Below the pieces are notes generated by a model. It ran no database searches and was not told where the DNA came from. It saw only the letters and a list, made by a program, of their open reading frames with translations. Shown here piece after piece: positions 39,438 through 50,261 of a DNA stretch of 64,000 nucleotides; within the stretch, counting starts at the first letter, position 1, and each line of letters begins with the position of its first letter. The translations under genes were made by a program, and so were the position numbers. This stretch comes from Megalonaias nervosa. Lineage: Eukaryota > Mollusca > Bivalvia > Unionida > Unionidae. Location of the stretch: positions 186,001-250,000 of the forward strand of contig JAECUM010092833.1 of NCBI GenBank assembly GCA_016617855.1, given 5' to 3'.

Positions 39438-39806
39438 TTAATGGTGAACAACACGAAAGACAAAAATACATAAAAGACAAATGGTTAAGTACATGAATAA
39501 AAGACACATCAAAACGATCAAAGTGGAATATAAACAAGTCTCTGTACAACATTTGTGGTGATCAAGAGGTGAAATCGTAGGGGTACTATGTAATGTTCTG
39601 AGAGTCTCTACACTCCTTGGCTCAATCACACAAGAATCCTCCCGGAATGGCCTTTCGGGGATGTCGATAACGGTTCTGTCCTGAAGAGAGTGGTTTTCCT
39701 CGGTCACGACTTCTTCTTCTTCTTCTGGCACTGTCACTAACACTGGTATAAAAGTTACTTTTTTCACGGAACGTTTTAATTTTTTAGGATTACAAATCTT
39801 GGGCAT
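39438..39806 (-). CDS. Small tail-anchored membrane protein
   Basis: From ATG 39806 the 122-residue product has a basic start ('MPKICNPKKLKRSVKKV'), an acidic run of five Glu, and a strongly hydrophobic C-terminal helix ('STLIVLMCLLFMYLTICLLC') with a few residues after it: a type II or tail-anchored layout. No family was recognised. Its start overlaps the end of the Bcl-2-like gene. The position in an apoptosis-related block makes a role at a host membrane conceivable, but that is speculation. Confidence 0.5.
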   Translation of the reverse strand: MPKICNPKKLKRSVKKVTFIPVLVTVPEEEEEVVTEENHSLQDRTVIDIPERPFREDSCVIEPRSVETLRTLHSTPTISPLDHHKCCTETCLYSTLIVLMCLLFMYLTICLLCIFVFRVVHH

Positions 39807-40679
39807 AGTGTGGCACTTCTTTTGTCCAAGCCTCAAAACCCCAACTTTTCCAGTCACGTACATCTTTCCAGTGAGGGTGTAAGTCACAAGCTACACAAAC
39901 GTCGTCGTACACATTTTCAGTGCCTAAACGTTGACGAATCTTGTTTTCCTGTAGAGGTTGAGAAGTATCAAGATGAGAGCACAAAGCTTTGAGCAGAATG
40001 AATCTCTCGTGTACATTTAAAGGGACCACTTTCATGCTTTTTGGAGTGGTATGTATTGTTCGTAAAGAGTCCACAAGGAAGCAGCTGGTAAACGAAATCC
40101 CAGAAAGCAAGTCACTAAGACACACACAACACGTCGACCCCAATTCAATGGACACAGTTCTCGTAATAGGTGTTGGTAATCCTCCACTGTTTGAATAGTA
40201 TCATTGATTTCCTTCCACGGAATCTGTAGTATCACGAATGATAAAGGTCGTGGCATAGTAGTCTGTTGTTATACCTCTTTTCTCTTACCTCAATCACTTC
40301 TCCTAGAGAGAAAGCAATGAACGTAGTGAGTAATTTCTGACCACTGCCATTCCAGGAAACGGTCAAGAATGTCAATAAAATATTCAAATGTAAATGGTCT
40401 AAAAAATATAGTAGGAAGAGCGCACCCTTGATCCAGAGAAATCGGACTTGTTTGTTGACTTTTGTCAATTTTCTCTTGTGAATTTCTCGACATAAAAGTT
40501 CTACAGTCACAAATTGAGATTTGGCTCTGGCAAGTCCCTGCCAAATGTCCTTGTAGATCTTCTCTTGCAATTCGTTTGGTAATCTTTGAAGATTATTTTT
40601 TTACATCGGGTTTAAATACTTGTCTAGGGGTTGTCCAACGTTTGACTCCTAACCCCGTAACTGGTATCTTACACGACAT
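39790..40679 (-). pseudogene. Bcl-2-like protein (BH1 and BH2 motifs), frameshifted
   Basis: Bcl-2 family proteins control mitochondrial apoptosis, and adenovirus E1B-19K is a viral member. The phase at 40032-40256 has 'LLRELCPLNWGRRVVCVLVT', matching the BH1 signature (an amphipathic helix, then NWGR, then a hydrophobic helix). The next phase (39790-40155) ends with 'DWKSWGFEAWTKEV', which aligns by eye with BH2 (Trp, Gly, then an aromatic three residues on). An N-terminal phase starts at ATG 40679, changes frame in an A7 run near 40,595 and continues to 40232. At least three breaks are needed to explain one gene of about 290 codons. The BH1-BH2 distance (about 97 codons) is longer than in typical members. 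The assignment is by motif only. Confidence 0.5.
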
Positions 40680-40691
40680 GGTATGCCCACT

Positions 40692-41321
40692 TCAATGACG
40701 AGGTCCCACTAAAGGTAGGTAGTGACAATCTGGAGACCATCGAGCATGTTCCAGGTAAGCGCAATCTTTCTTCTCCCACTCGTGAAGTGACACACCACAA
40801 CTGAAGCACTTGACTTTATCCCCTTCGCTCAAGTAGATAAATCCAGCTCTAGCTAATTCTTCGGGGGTAGGTCCTCCCAGATATTTTGGCCATTTTCCTC
40901 GAAAGGTTTGGAATCGACTTTCATAGTCACAGTATTCTGGCAAACGCACGAGGAACGAATATTCGTCTTTCACAGGTAAATTTCGATGAGGGTACGGTGA
41001 AATATGCAGGAGCTTGCTCAGTTTTACATGACATCCGTAGGGTGGTAGCTGCATGGTTTCATTAGGATGACATCCACCATGAAAACCAGTAAAGTGAAAA
41101 GGTGTACGATAACGAGTGGCATCGCTTTCGCATCCATCAGGTTTGACACGTACAGCATCACTTTCCATAGTAGGTATGGTAGTAGTAGCTATAGCAAAGT
41201 TCCCATGATGATGTGGTACTGAATCGCTAAGGTCATAGCTTACGGCATCCCTGCCATCGCAAGGCACAGCATCGCACTCGAGCTTGCTCTTGCTTGAAAC
41301 TTGCTGTGTGAAAGGATTCAT
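40692..41321 (-). CDS. Single-BIR (IAP-like) protein 2
   Basis: The intact 209-residue protein has a C-terminal BIR zinc fold: 'YESRFQTFRGKWP', 'LARAGFIYLSEGDKVKCFSC' and 'LEHARWSPDCHYL', with zinc ligands C172, C175, H192 and C199. Residues 1-130 have no recognised domain. BIR proteins bind caspases or their activators and block cell death; baculoviruses and other DNA viruses carry captured copies. There is no RING finger. A 'tagtataaaaagg' TATA box lies about 55 bp upstream. It is adjacent to a second BIR gene and probably arose with it by duplication. Confidence 0.9.
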   Translation of the reverse strand: MNPFTQQVSSKSKLECDAVPCDGRDAVSYDLSDSVPHHHGNFAIATTTIPTMESDAVRVKPDGCESDATRYRTPFHFTGFHGGCHPNETMQLPPYGCHVKLSKLLHISPYPHRNLPVKDEYSFLVRLPEYCDYESRFQTFRGKWPKYLGGPTPEELARAGFIYLSEGDKVKCFSCGVSLHEWEKKDCAYLEHARWSPDCHYLPLVGPRH

Positions 41322-41379
41322 CTTTCTCGCCTGGCAATGGTAGTCACAATGAACTATCGGTCTTGGACATTGTCCCTTT

Positions 41380-41859
41380 TTATACTAGTCGTAATGAAGT
41401 CTCGAGTTTGTAAATCGTTCTTTTTTTATGACCAGTTTTGGAAGTCTTCCTTTTTTTCTTCTTGGACATCGGTACTACCTTCTCTAAGGTACCGTCATAC
41501 CTGAACCGTGGTATGATGGGTGGAAATGCCATAGAAAGGTAAGGACATTGCGGAGACCATTGAGTATGTTCCAGAATATCTGAATCTTTGTAGATACATC
41601 GATCCATACTCAACTTCAGACCACAACTGAAACACTGTACTTCGTATCCCAATTCAGTCTCAGGTCCCAAGTAGACAAATCCTGTTCTAGCTAAAACATT
41701 CGCAGTAGGTAATCTTTCCCTATCCCTAGGCCATTTTTGAAACGTTTCCAATCGACTGGCACAACTGCAATAGTCAGGCAAGAAAACAGGAAAATGGTAT
41801 GGTTTGAACTTGGAGTTCTCTGTGGGTTTCTCACTCGATTCTTGCTGTGTCGAAGTCAT
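41380..41859 (-). CDS. Single-BIR (IAP-like) protein 1
   Basis: The 159-residue intact protein has one BIR at about residues 34-108: 'ASRLETFQKWP', 'LARTGFVYLGP', 'VQCFSCGLKL' and 'LEHTQWSPQCPYL', with C76, C79, H98 and C105 as zinc ligands. A Lys/Arg-rich tail ('SKKKKRKTSKTGHKKR') follows and could direct it to the nucleus. A 'ggtataaaaaatt' box lies about 40 bp upstream. The 5' end overlaps the last codons of the polymerase remnant by about 30 bp. It shares 'P(D/E)YC' and spacing with its neighbour, so the pair looks like a tandem duplication. Confidence 0.9.
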   Translation of the reverse strand: MTSTQQESSEKPTENSKFKPYHFPVFLPDYCSCASRLETFQKWPRDRERLPTANVLARTGFVYLGPETELGYEVQCFSCGLKLSMDRCIYKDSDILEHTQWSPQCPYLSMAFPPIIPRFRYDGTLEKVVPMSKKKKRKTSKTGHKKRTIYKLETSLRLV

Positions 41860-43755
41860 CCTTCTTGTTGGTGACTATCGTCTTGGAACAATTTTTTATA
41901 CCAGCGTGACCGTACGGTAAAGTGAAGTGACTTGGAAGCCGTACTCGCTTCTGGTACACGATTTGATTGACTTTTTCCAAGGGCCGGCTAACGATTTGGT
42001 GTGTGGGTAAACGTACAATCTTGTGCGGATCGTGGGTGGTCACTTTAAAATTTCCATCCTTTCCAGACTGCAAGACTTCTTTCAAGACGCCAAAGTTCAA
42101 CACACGACTGGTGCGATAATTGAGAGTCAGTCCTTTCACTTTGCACTCCGTGTACACTTCTCATTGTTTGTCCCGGTATTCGTAGCCGTAATATTTGGGA
42201 CTGCCACTTGCAAAACTTAGAATCTTGTCGTCGGGATGCTCGTCCGTCCATGCTCCTAAACGATCTCCTTCGATGTTAGGGTGAGGTTGACCCAGGCGAT
42301 CGATGTAGATGCAACTGTCCGTGTCAACATACAGCACACGATCTCCTAACAGTTCTAAAGCTTCGTACAGTTTTAAGCGAGCATGGGCTGTCACGTAAGC
42401 CGCAATGATGACATTTCCAAATTCGTCGGCTTCCACAAAGTCCAGTTCTTCTTCGTAATTGACTAAGATCAAGTCCTCACGAAGGACGTCCACGTATTTC
42501 ATGTATTTCGTTTTGTCGTGAATCGTCTGGAAGTAGCGGGAAGGTTCTGTCAAATACTCCGTCTTGGGTAAACACGGTCGTTGTGCCATTTTGCCCCAGA
42601 AACAATTCAACATCACTTTGGCAAACGATCGTCTTCCTCCCAGTATTTCTCTTTGAATTGTTTTTGGTCTTCGGGAGAGTGGCAGCAGGAAGGATAGCCG
42701 CTGTCTTCTTGTTTCAGTCTCAAAAAGGCATTCACGTACTCTGCAAAAATGCCTTTTTGAGTCTCGTCGCCCTTGTGGTATTTTTCTGTCTTGGAAAAGT
42801 GGTAAATTTCGTACACTTCTAACAGTTGGTATCCCAAGTCCAGAACTTTAAACAATTCCACACTGACCCACGTTTCTGTCAAGGCGCGTTCTTCCTGAGT
42901 ATGCTGACAAGGTCGGTCTTGGTTGCACGTTTCAGCACAAGTACGGCACAAGGGAAACATCAGTTTTCCTTGGCAATGGTGAGGTAAAACGGGATGGTAC
43001 AAGTACGTGGGAGGCAATACTTTAAACTTGATCAATCCTTCGTATTGTCGAATGTTGTCCACGTCGATGTGTTCGGTCAGCAATTGTGCGTGCCCTTGCG
43101 GGAAAGTGACAATATTTGCACACGTACGGATACAGAGAACACACGTCGAAGTATTTGATTTTTTCTCCTTTCTCCTCGTCGGCTTGGTAGAGCAAACAGG
43201 TGGCATTCGTCCGTCCTCCGTACAAACTGTCCCTTGGGTTCAGTGGGTCCACCAGCTTGTAACTTTCCACGATACGCTTAAACTCGGGATCGGTTTTCAA
43301 TCGCTGATCGTACTCGTGTTCCCACATTTCTACCACTTGGTATCCTTGCTCTTCTAACTTCAAGCGTCGCTGACAAGTGGCCTGGTACAAGTCTTCCATG
43401 GTCCGTTGAAAAAACTGATTTTTAGTGTTACGTTGAGGGTAGCAGATAGGACATCCGTGAAATAAGCACCCGTTAAACTCGTACACGATCTTGGGTTTTC
43501 TAAGTCCCAGCCATCCAGTGAATACCTTCCGATGGTCTTTTCACCTCCTCCGTTGTGAGCATGTTGGATCCATTTGTCTTCCTTGTCACACAAGTAATGT
43601 AGCCAGCGTAGGGCTTTGATCGAGTATTGACGTTTGACAAAATTGGTTGTTTGAGGATTGATGACAGCCAGGGTGTTTTCGGGCATGAATCGTTTGCGGT
43701 ACACTAAGGAACACGCTTTGGCAATGGTGCAGGCTTCTTTCAAAGGATCGAGCAT
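41831..43755 (-). pseudogene. polB: DNA polymerase B of element B, N-terminally truncated and frameshifted
   Basis: The sequence begins at ATG 43755 with 'LDPLKEACTIAKACSLVYRK' and continues through 'YEFNGCLFHGCP' (43022-43486), 'KYFDVCSLYPYVCKY' (motif A with Asp and the Leu-Tyr pair) and 'LYVDTDSCIYID' (motif C, in 42161-42616). Its last phase ends at 41831. Breaks lie near 43,490, 43,150, 42,615 and 42,160. Everything before the first block, including all three exonuclease motifs and the N-terminal region, is missing. A 'gttttatatatt' box stands about 50 bp before the ATG. Confidence 0.9.
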
Positions 43756-43861
43756 TGATGTTCATCAATCTATGGAAAAAAGCGAATATATAAAACATAC
43801 TATACTCTACTATTCACTGACACGAACGCGAATGATTCGTGTTTGTATATAGTAATGACAC

Positions 43862-43929
43862 AGGTGGCATGACGTCACGGTACTTGCTACATTGTTGCAA
43901 CTGTCCAGTACCGTGACATCACCCTACCT
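43862..43929. repeat. Hairpin-forming inverted repeat with a TGACGTCA core
   Basis: Arms of 23 bp (43862-43884 and 43907-43929) pair with about four mismatches around a 22-bp loop. The left arm has the palindrome 'tgacgtca' (a CRE-type site). It lies just outside the polymerase remnant of element B and could belong to the lost end of B, but this is not shown. Confidence 0.6.
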
Positions 43930-44266
43930 GTTCCATTCCTCTTGTCCCTATACATTCCCTATGTTAAATTTCCATTGACGCTATACAGTCCCAGGGTGAT
44001 ATTTTGACGCTATAAATCGTGAGCTATACAGTCCCGGGAGGCGGGGGGAGGTCTGTAATGCTAATTCCCATTGACGCTATACTATCCCACTACACTACTG
44101 ACAGGTTATGCTAAATTGATCCAGTAATTTTCAGGTATGGAAAACAGACAAAACTTTATCACCAGGCTTAAAATATATTTTCCTTGTTGTTCTGTCATGC
44201 CTTAGTTTTATTTATGACTGAGTAAAATGAAGATTCACTCCTGCTACTTCGCAAGTCTTTGACAAG
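43930..44266. other. Short sequence with recurring 'gacgctatacagtccc'
   Basis: The phrase occurs in full or in part at about 43978, 44013, 44030 and 44088. No gene was found. Origin unknown; it may be part of a further element end. Confidence 0.4.
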
Positions 44267-45149
44267 TGTTATTTATATGCAATTTAATTACTTGTTTGTT
44301 AGTTTTAAATCTTTTTTATTTTATTTTACTCCATTACATGTTATTGTAATGATAATTTTGTCTACTGGATTTGATTAGTTTTAGAAATTCAGTTCAGTTC
44401 TGTTTGACCTGCTAAACAACCAGTAGTTGAAACACGGTATCTAATCGCTGACCTTGATTCAGAAATCAGTCAGGCTTTTAGTAAACAACTTTTTTAAATT
44501 TTCTTTTTATTAATTCTAAGAGTAAGATTCATCTAGTGAAATCAAGGTCATACCTGGAGTACGTGACAAATAACATGTGTTTATTGTTACAAACGTTGGT
44601 TTTCCCAGTGGGATGAAATTTTGACCCCCATCCAGGAATCTGTTTTGCGTTTTAGATGGGCTTATAACTCATGCTATCATAAGAATCAGTTCAGTTGTGC
44701 TTTAAACCTTTGAAGCTCAAAGGTGTTTTGTTGTGACCAGTTTGAGTTGAATTTTTTATTTTATGGAATTCGTGATTCATTTCCCTGGAGAAATATACAA
44801 ATGCTCTTTACAAAATTCTTGGACAAAGACATTTATTGAAAATTATTCGGAATTCAAAAACTGGAATAATATTTTCTGTGATTCAACAAGGAACTGTCGA
44901 CACGGCAACACTTTGAAGGTTATCGAAGACATCATCGCCTTCCATCTTGAATTTCATCGGGATTCGAACTATGATTAACTTATATTTTTTAATTCTGTGA
45001 TTAATTTTGGATTTGATTCAAAAACCGTAAGTCCTTTTTCTTATTTTTACCTTGTTTTTTTATGGAAATAAATTATTTTGTTAAATTTTACAAAGCTTGT
45101 TGTCTTCACTCTTTTCTTGTTACTTTTGTACGAGCCTAGACACGTAACA
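44267..45149 (+). mobile_element. Solo LTR, family 1, copy 1
   Basis: The 883-bp sequence starts TG and ends CA ('...cacgtaaca'), with 'aataaa' in 'ggaaataaattatt' about 80-90 bp before the end. It is flanked by CAAG on both sides (44263-44266 and 45150-45153), a 4-bp target duplication as made by Gypsy-type integrases. It matches the copies at 50262 and 60696. No internal region is attached. Confidence 0.8.
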
Positions 45150-45421
45150 CAAGTTATATTTGAAATCAGAGACAAAGTCTAGAAGATTAATATTGGATTC
45201 TTCATTTGAAAGAAGTTACTCTTTTAAAAACTTAAATGGTCCTAGGACAGTATTTCCAGCAACAAGATCAAAATGACTTAAACCGAAAGATTCCTAAACT
45301 GATTCTTTAACAGAAAAAAAAGGAATAACAAAAAAGAAAGAAAAAAGAAAAAGAAAAGAAAGGAAATGAAAACAACCAGTACATGAACACCCTCATCAAA
45401 ATCTTTTCCTGTATTAACGCA

Positions 45422-47724
45422 TTATGATCGAATCATGCTTTTCGACAGTTGCTGAAATGTTTCCCCAGACCAATGGCTTTCATGATGATAGGCAGAAGAT
45501 TTAAACTTATGGATTGAAAAACTCGTGCATAACGTGTTGGTAAAAATTGACCCATGATTAGACAGGACAGACGTCGGAAGGCCAAGAAGTGTTAAAAACT
45601 TTATCAAAGCTTTTACCTTGGTTTTAGTTTTAATAGTCTGCAAAGGAATTGCCTCTGGAAATCTTGTGGACGAACATATAATGGTCAACAAGCATTGGCT
45701 GCCTGACTTAGTCTTAAGTACGGGACCAACATACTCTACCGTTATTCTGCTAAATGGGTCGTGATATGCAGGTATAGGTTGCAGATGAACGATATGCATC
45801 TCCTTTGATTTGACAAGAGTGACATGATCTACAGTATTTTGAAACACCACTTTTAATTTTCGTGCAATGAAAATTATGCAGTATGTTGTGATAAGTTTTA
45901 TAGTTAATTATTATTAGTCCTAAATGTCCAGCCAATGTAGTTTTATGGTCTAGAACAAGAATTTCCTGTCGATGTCATTTTGGAACAAGAATGTTATAGC
46001 TAACTGACCATTGGTCACCAGAGGAGACCTGAAGTGGTATCCATTTCTTCATAATAACCACATTTGTTTTATAAAATAACAAATGTGGACTTGAATGACT
46101 TCACGTTTGATAATAGCCCTCTTAAACAAAGAGGATATTTCAGGTTCTTGTTCCAATTCGACAACGAGTGATTTTGTCTTTTGTCACCGTGATTAAAATA
46201 AGGAGAATGAGTAGCAAAAAGAGGATCATTGTGGTCAATACTTCGTGACTGATCAATCAATACCTCATCAAAAGACTGACCTATAAATGTGTCAGCTAAA
46301 AGTAATTTCTGATCAACACCAATCTTAAGGGCTTCCTGTGCCATAGCTATGGTAACTGTACAAGCAGGATACAAATTACGGATGTCATTTCAACAGGATC
46401 AACTCTTTGATCCAAAGAAGGCTATTCGTTTATAAGTGGATTAACCAAACCATATGACTAGCTAGGTCATTGCCTAGTAATAAATGAATACCCGCAACAG
46501 TCACGGGTTCTGAGACAAAGTCTGATGCCTAATTGACACAATGGAGAGGGACATTAACAAAGCAGCAATGTACTCTCTAAATTAGAAAACGTTCACAAGA
46601 AAAAGGCTTCTCATAAAATGGACAAGGTGCGTGATAACAAAAGACTATGAGAATCTCCTGCGTCCTTTAACATTTCAATAGGAAAGGGCCTGGCAGAATC
46701 ATTACTAAGTTATTTAGAACCCCTCGACATGAATGGTCCATACTTGTCTAAATAGAATCATTCGGGTTTGTTTGACACAACCAATGTATTTCTTTCAATA
46801 CAAGATCTTGATCTTAACCTCTTAGAAATAAGAGCTTTTTGATTAGCTCTGTCTTCATTCTTTTGCTTATTTTCAACCTTTTGCAATCAGAAATAACGAG
46901 CTCTGTCTTTTTATAAGAAGTTCACATAGGAAGAGATAAGGATTTCTGATTAGTGTTATTAGAAGTTTCTAAATGTTGTGCCAGATTAAAATAATTATTG
47001 TATCATGAATCTGCTGAGAGAAAGACGTATTGAGAAATGAAACTTTATGGGTCAAGAAATATCCATCAGTTGTGCGAACAGCATTTTCCAAAGTTTCCAC
47101 CATTTGCTCATTAAAGTAGGTCTTCACATCACTATGGACGCAATTCTTAAACTCTTCAACTAATATGAGCTGTCTGACTTTATCGTAATCTTGATCAAAA
47201 TTTTTGGTTGAACACATCTATCAAATAGTTGCGTTTTTCTCGCTTGCAGATTCGACAAGGGTTGGTCCAATTTCTTTTCTACAATTCATAAACCATTGTC
47301 GATATGCCGCAGGTACCAACTCATAACATTCAAAACATTCCTTAACCACATCATAATCAGCGCTTTATTGTACGGACATTAAATTGTAGACTTCAAGAGC
47401 TTTCCCAATGAGTACACTTTGTAATAACAAAGTTTATTTCTTTCTTGACCATTTAGCTTTTCAGCAATTTTTTCAAAGTGAGGAAAGTATTTATCTACTT
47501 CATGTTCTTTAAAAGGTGGTACTAACATAATATTTCTGGTAACATCAAAACCTGAATTTGAGTGTAAAGGGGGAGAATGTTTTCCTTCTGCAGTTCTAAT
47601 TCTTTTAATCTATTTTGTATATTCATTTTCTCTCTCAGCATTTGCATTTCTTTTTCTTCGTTTAACCTCTGCCTCTCTTTTACCCTCTCTGCATTTGTGT
47701 TTCTCTTTTCTTTCTCTCCATTTG

Positions 47725-47764
<40 letters not shown>

Positions 47765-48263
47765 TTTGGATTTGCATAATTTATTTCTGAAGTTTAAACT
47801 TTCTTAACTCTATTTCAGTCTGTTTTTTTTTAAAATATAAAACTGTAATTAATTCTTTTAGTTTCTTATCAAAACCCGATACAGACACATACTGATCAAA
47901 CCCAAAATTTATTATTGAAAAATATCTTTTCCTCCAAATACTGAATCAACATATTCTTTATCTCTTGCTAAGTTACAGAAGATTTCGCTTCAGAGAGATC
48001 ATAATTTCTGGCAAGCTCAAGTAACTTTTCCTTTTCAGAGACTATAGCCCTTTTTGGGTAGGATTTAAAACAAAGTTCTCCACTTTAGATAACTTTGCAA
48101 CAGCTTGCTGGTTTCACTAAAGATTTCTCAGATATGTGAAATTAAAGTCTATACTAGGGATTACTAATGTTCCTAAACAAAATTAATTTAAATTTTAAAG
48201 GCAAGGTTTAATATCTCGGAAATGATTTTAACAAATAGAGATCCCGGAGGAGCCTTCAATTTC
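45422..48263 (-). mobile_element. Gypsy-type LTR retrotransposon internal region, heavily decayed
   Basis: On the minus strand, frames at 46969-47217 ('RQLILVEEFKNCVHSDVKTY') and scraps up to 47.56 kb match a Gypsy gag core. The frame at 45422-45850 is an integrase core: 'FSRITVEYVGPVLKTKSG', then 'STRFPEAIPL', then 'LPTSVLSNHGSIF', where the second catalytic Asp has become Asn. Next to 48263 the minus strand reads 'ggctcctccgggat', resembling the leader that follows the primer-binding site in many retroelements. No protease or intact reverse transcriptase could be traced. Confidence 0.7.
47729..47761. repeat. (TC)n microsatellite
   Basis: Uninterrupted TC dinucleotides of about 33 bp, inside a longer pyrimidine-rich stretch. 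Confidence 0.95.
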
Positions 48264-49110
48264 TGTTACGACACAATGGTGTTGAACTAAGTAGCAGAAA
48301 GATGAGAAACCAACATGTTTATTAAAATCTACAAATAAATTTATTTTTATAAGTTACAAAGCGAAAAGTTTAGAATTTACAGTATTGTGAAAAAATCCCA
48401 TATAGTCCTAAATGTTCTATCACAAGACCAAAAGTATATAATCTTGAATGTGTTGATGTACTGATAATCTTGAATGTTGCTGATATACCAATAGTTCTGT
48501 TGTATCGCGATGAGATAATCCAGAATGTCTTTGAATGAATTCCCAATAATCCCAAAGCAGTGTTTTAGTCCAAAATGTCCATGAACACTTTTTAATTCAT
48601 ATGAATATTTGAAACAAACGCTTCTTCTGAGATTATATCTGTTAGAATTGTGTGAGACTTTAATGAGTATACATTGTGACATTCCTTGTGCTGTGCCGAT
48701 GAGTAAGTTATTGCCATTCCCATGAAATGTGCAGATAACTAGGTTGTTAAATATTTCATGTGGAAGCCACACCATGAGTTTCATCATTTTGTCTTTGAAA
48801 TTGATCTGGACCATTTGATGATTTATTACAGAAAGATAACTGACATAATTTTCCCTGATGCCTTTATTCGAGTAGAAGTAAATTTTAAATGTTTCATGCC
48901 CGACATAGAGCAAATTGTAGCTGGCTTAATCAAGATTTGTTTGCAAAGGATATAATCGGATCACGTCTTTGTAGATGCGGATGTGTAGAAAATACACAGC
49001 AGTGTTTGGGCGTATTACCAAGAAGAATATATCGAGCTGTTTCAAGCGTTCAACGACATAGTCATTTAGATTTAAATACCTTCTTGTATTGTGACGCTTC
49101 TATATGAAGT
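48264..49110 (-). repeat. Probable 5' LTR of the Gypsy remnant, right limit unclear
   Basis: The plus strand begins 'tgttacgacac' directly beside the leader-like sequence, so on the minus strand the LTR would end '...gtcgtaaca'. A 178-codon minus-strand frame (48377-48913) has no recognised domain and is probably chance. The far end was not identified and no second copy was found. Confidence 0.35.
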
Positions 49111-50261
49111 GAACATTCCTATTTTCAACGTCGTTTATAAACTGTTTGAAAAGTCTAAACGATTTACTTAAGCGAACAAATCGCTAACAAGTATGCACTT
49201 CTATGGGTCATGAACACACATGCCAAAAGCAATTTCCCTATTTTTTCAAATGATTCGCCATCACTTCGGCAACAACTAGCTCTAGAAGGAGGTAATATTC
49301 ACTTCTAATTGTTCCTTTATTATTTGATTGTTTTTTATTTCACTTATTTATTTATTTATTTATTTATATTATTTATTTATTTATTTATTGTTCCTCTAGT
49401 TTCTTTCCTTCATATCTTCTCAACTTTCTAAATAATGTTCTCTTTATTTTAATAATTTCTTTTAAATTCTATCTTTTCTTAATCTATGTTTATAACGTAC
49501 TCCTTCGTTGTTCATTCTCCTGCTTTGAATACCTTCTCTAAATGCTGGTACTGAACTGTTAGACTCTTCACTGTGACTATTCGGTATTTATTTCTTTTTG
49601 TCACTGAAGCTTAATATCGCCTGCCATATATTCGCATATATTTTCAAATGCAGAAACATTATGAGCGACTGGCTTTAGTTTGAATCCTTTGCCTGCTATA
49701 TCTGGTAATCTCCAACGAAAAATGTATGAAATATAATAGATTTAAAGTAACATAACGTAGACAACAGACACAAGACTCAAATATAAATGTCGCTTTGGTT
49801 TAAAACTATCGTCTTAGGCTTTATTTTTGCCATTAAAAACGGGTTGTTCCACCTCAGTTCAATTTTGATAATGAACACATGGGAAGCAACTCGGTCATCT
49901 TTGATTTGATATAAAATACGGAGTTATTGAACGTAATTTCTTAAACAAATTAAGACAGTCTTAATATCGAAGATCATGGCTAGAGACGAAATCACATGCT
50001 AAGATTTTCCGTTTGCTGTTCTGCTAAAAATAATTGAGTTCACATACCACAGGAATCTGGGTAATTTCTGAGTATTGATGTATACCCTATCAGACGCACA
50101 AGGAACAAAAGCAACATGAACAACAAAAACAAAATAACAACACCTGGTCTGATTGGGAAAAGTCTGATTTAAGTCCGGAAGCTTTCTTTAGAATCCCCGA
50201 TATGTGAGTTTACCTTACTTACTGAAGTGGACTCACGTATTAAGGATTTTGATTGTCTTAG
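49111..50261. other. Anonymous AT-rich sequence with a (TTTA)n tract
   Basis: A TTTA microsatellite lies at about 49340-49388. No gene was found in the rest. Confidence 0.4.

Larger units (their letters stand above)
30746..43860 (-). mobile_element. Polinton/Maverick element B, lacking both ends
   Basis: All recognised genes lie on the minus strand: a truncated polymerase B, two BIR proteins, a Bcl-2-like pseudogene, packaging ATPase, basic virion proteins, integrase, penton-like protein, major capsid protein and protease. Base composition and codon use are richer in GC than in A, and many genes have their own TATAAAA-type box. No terminal inverted repeat was found. The left side stops at the end of A, and on the right the polymerase starts only after its exonuclease part. 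The element is therefore a truncated remnant. Its capsid gene is of the common invertebrate type often labelled 'F54H12.2-like' in databases. Confidence 0.92.

Noticed and set aside
47577..47807. Phe/Ser/Leu-rich plus-strand frame
   Set aside because: Produced by the TC-rich microsatellite on the complement of Gypsy sequence.
48377..48913. 178-codon minus-strand frame
   Set aside because: It lies inside a probable Gypsy LTR, is AT-rich and resembles no known protein; the length is not decisive in such sequence.
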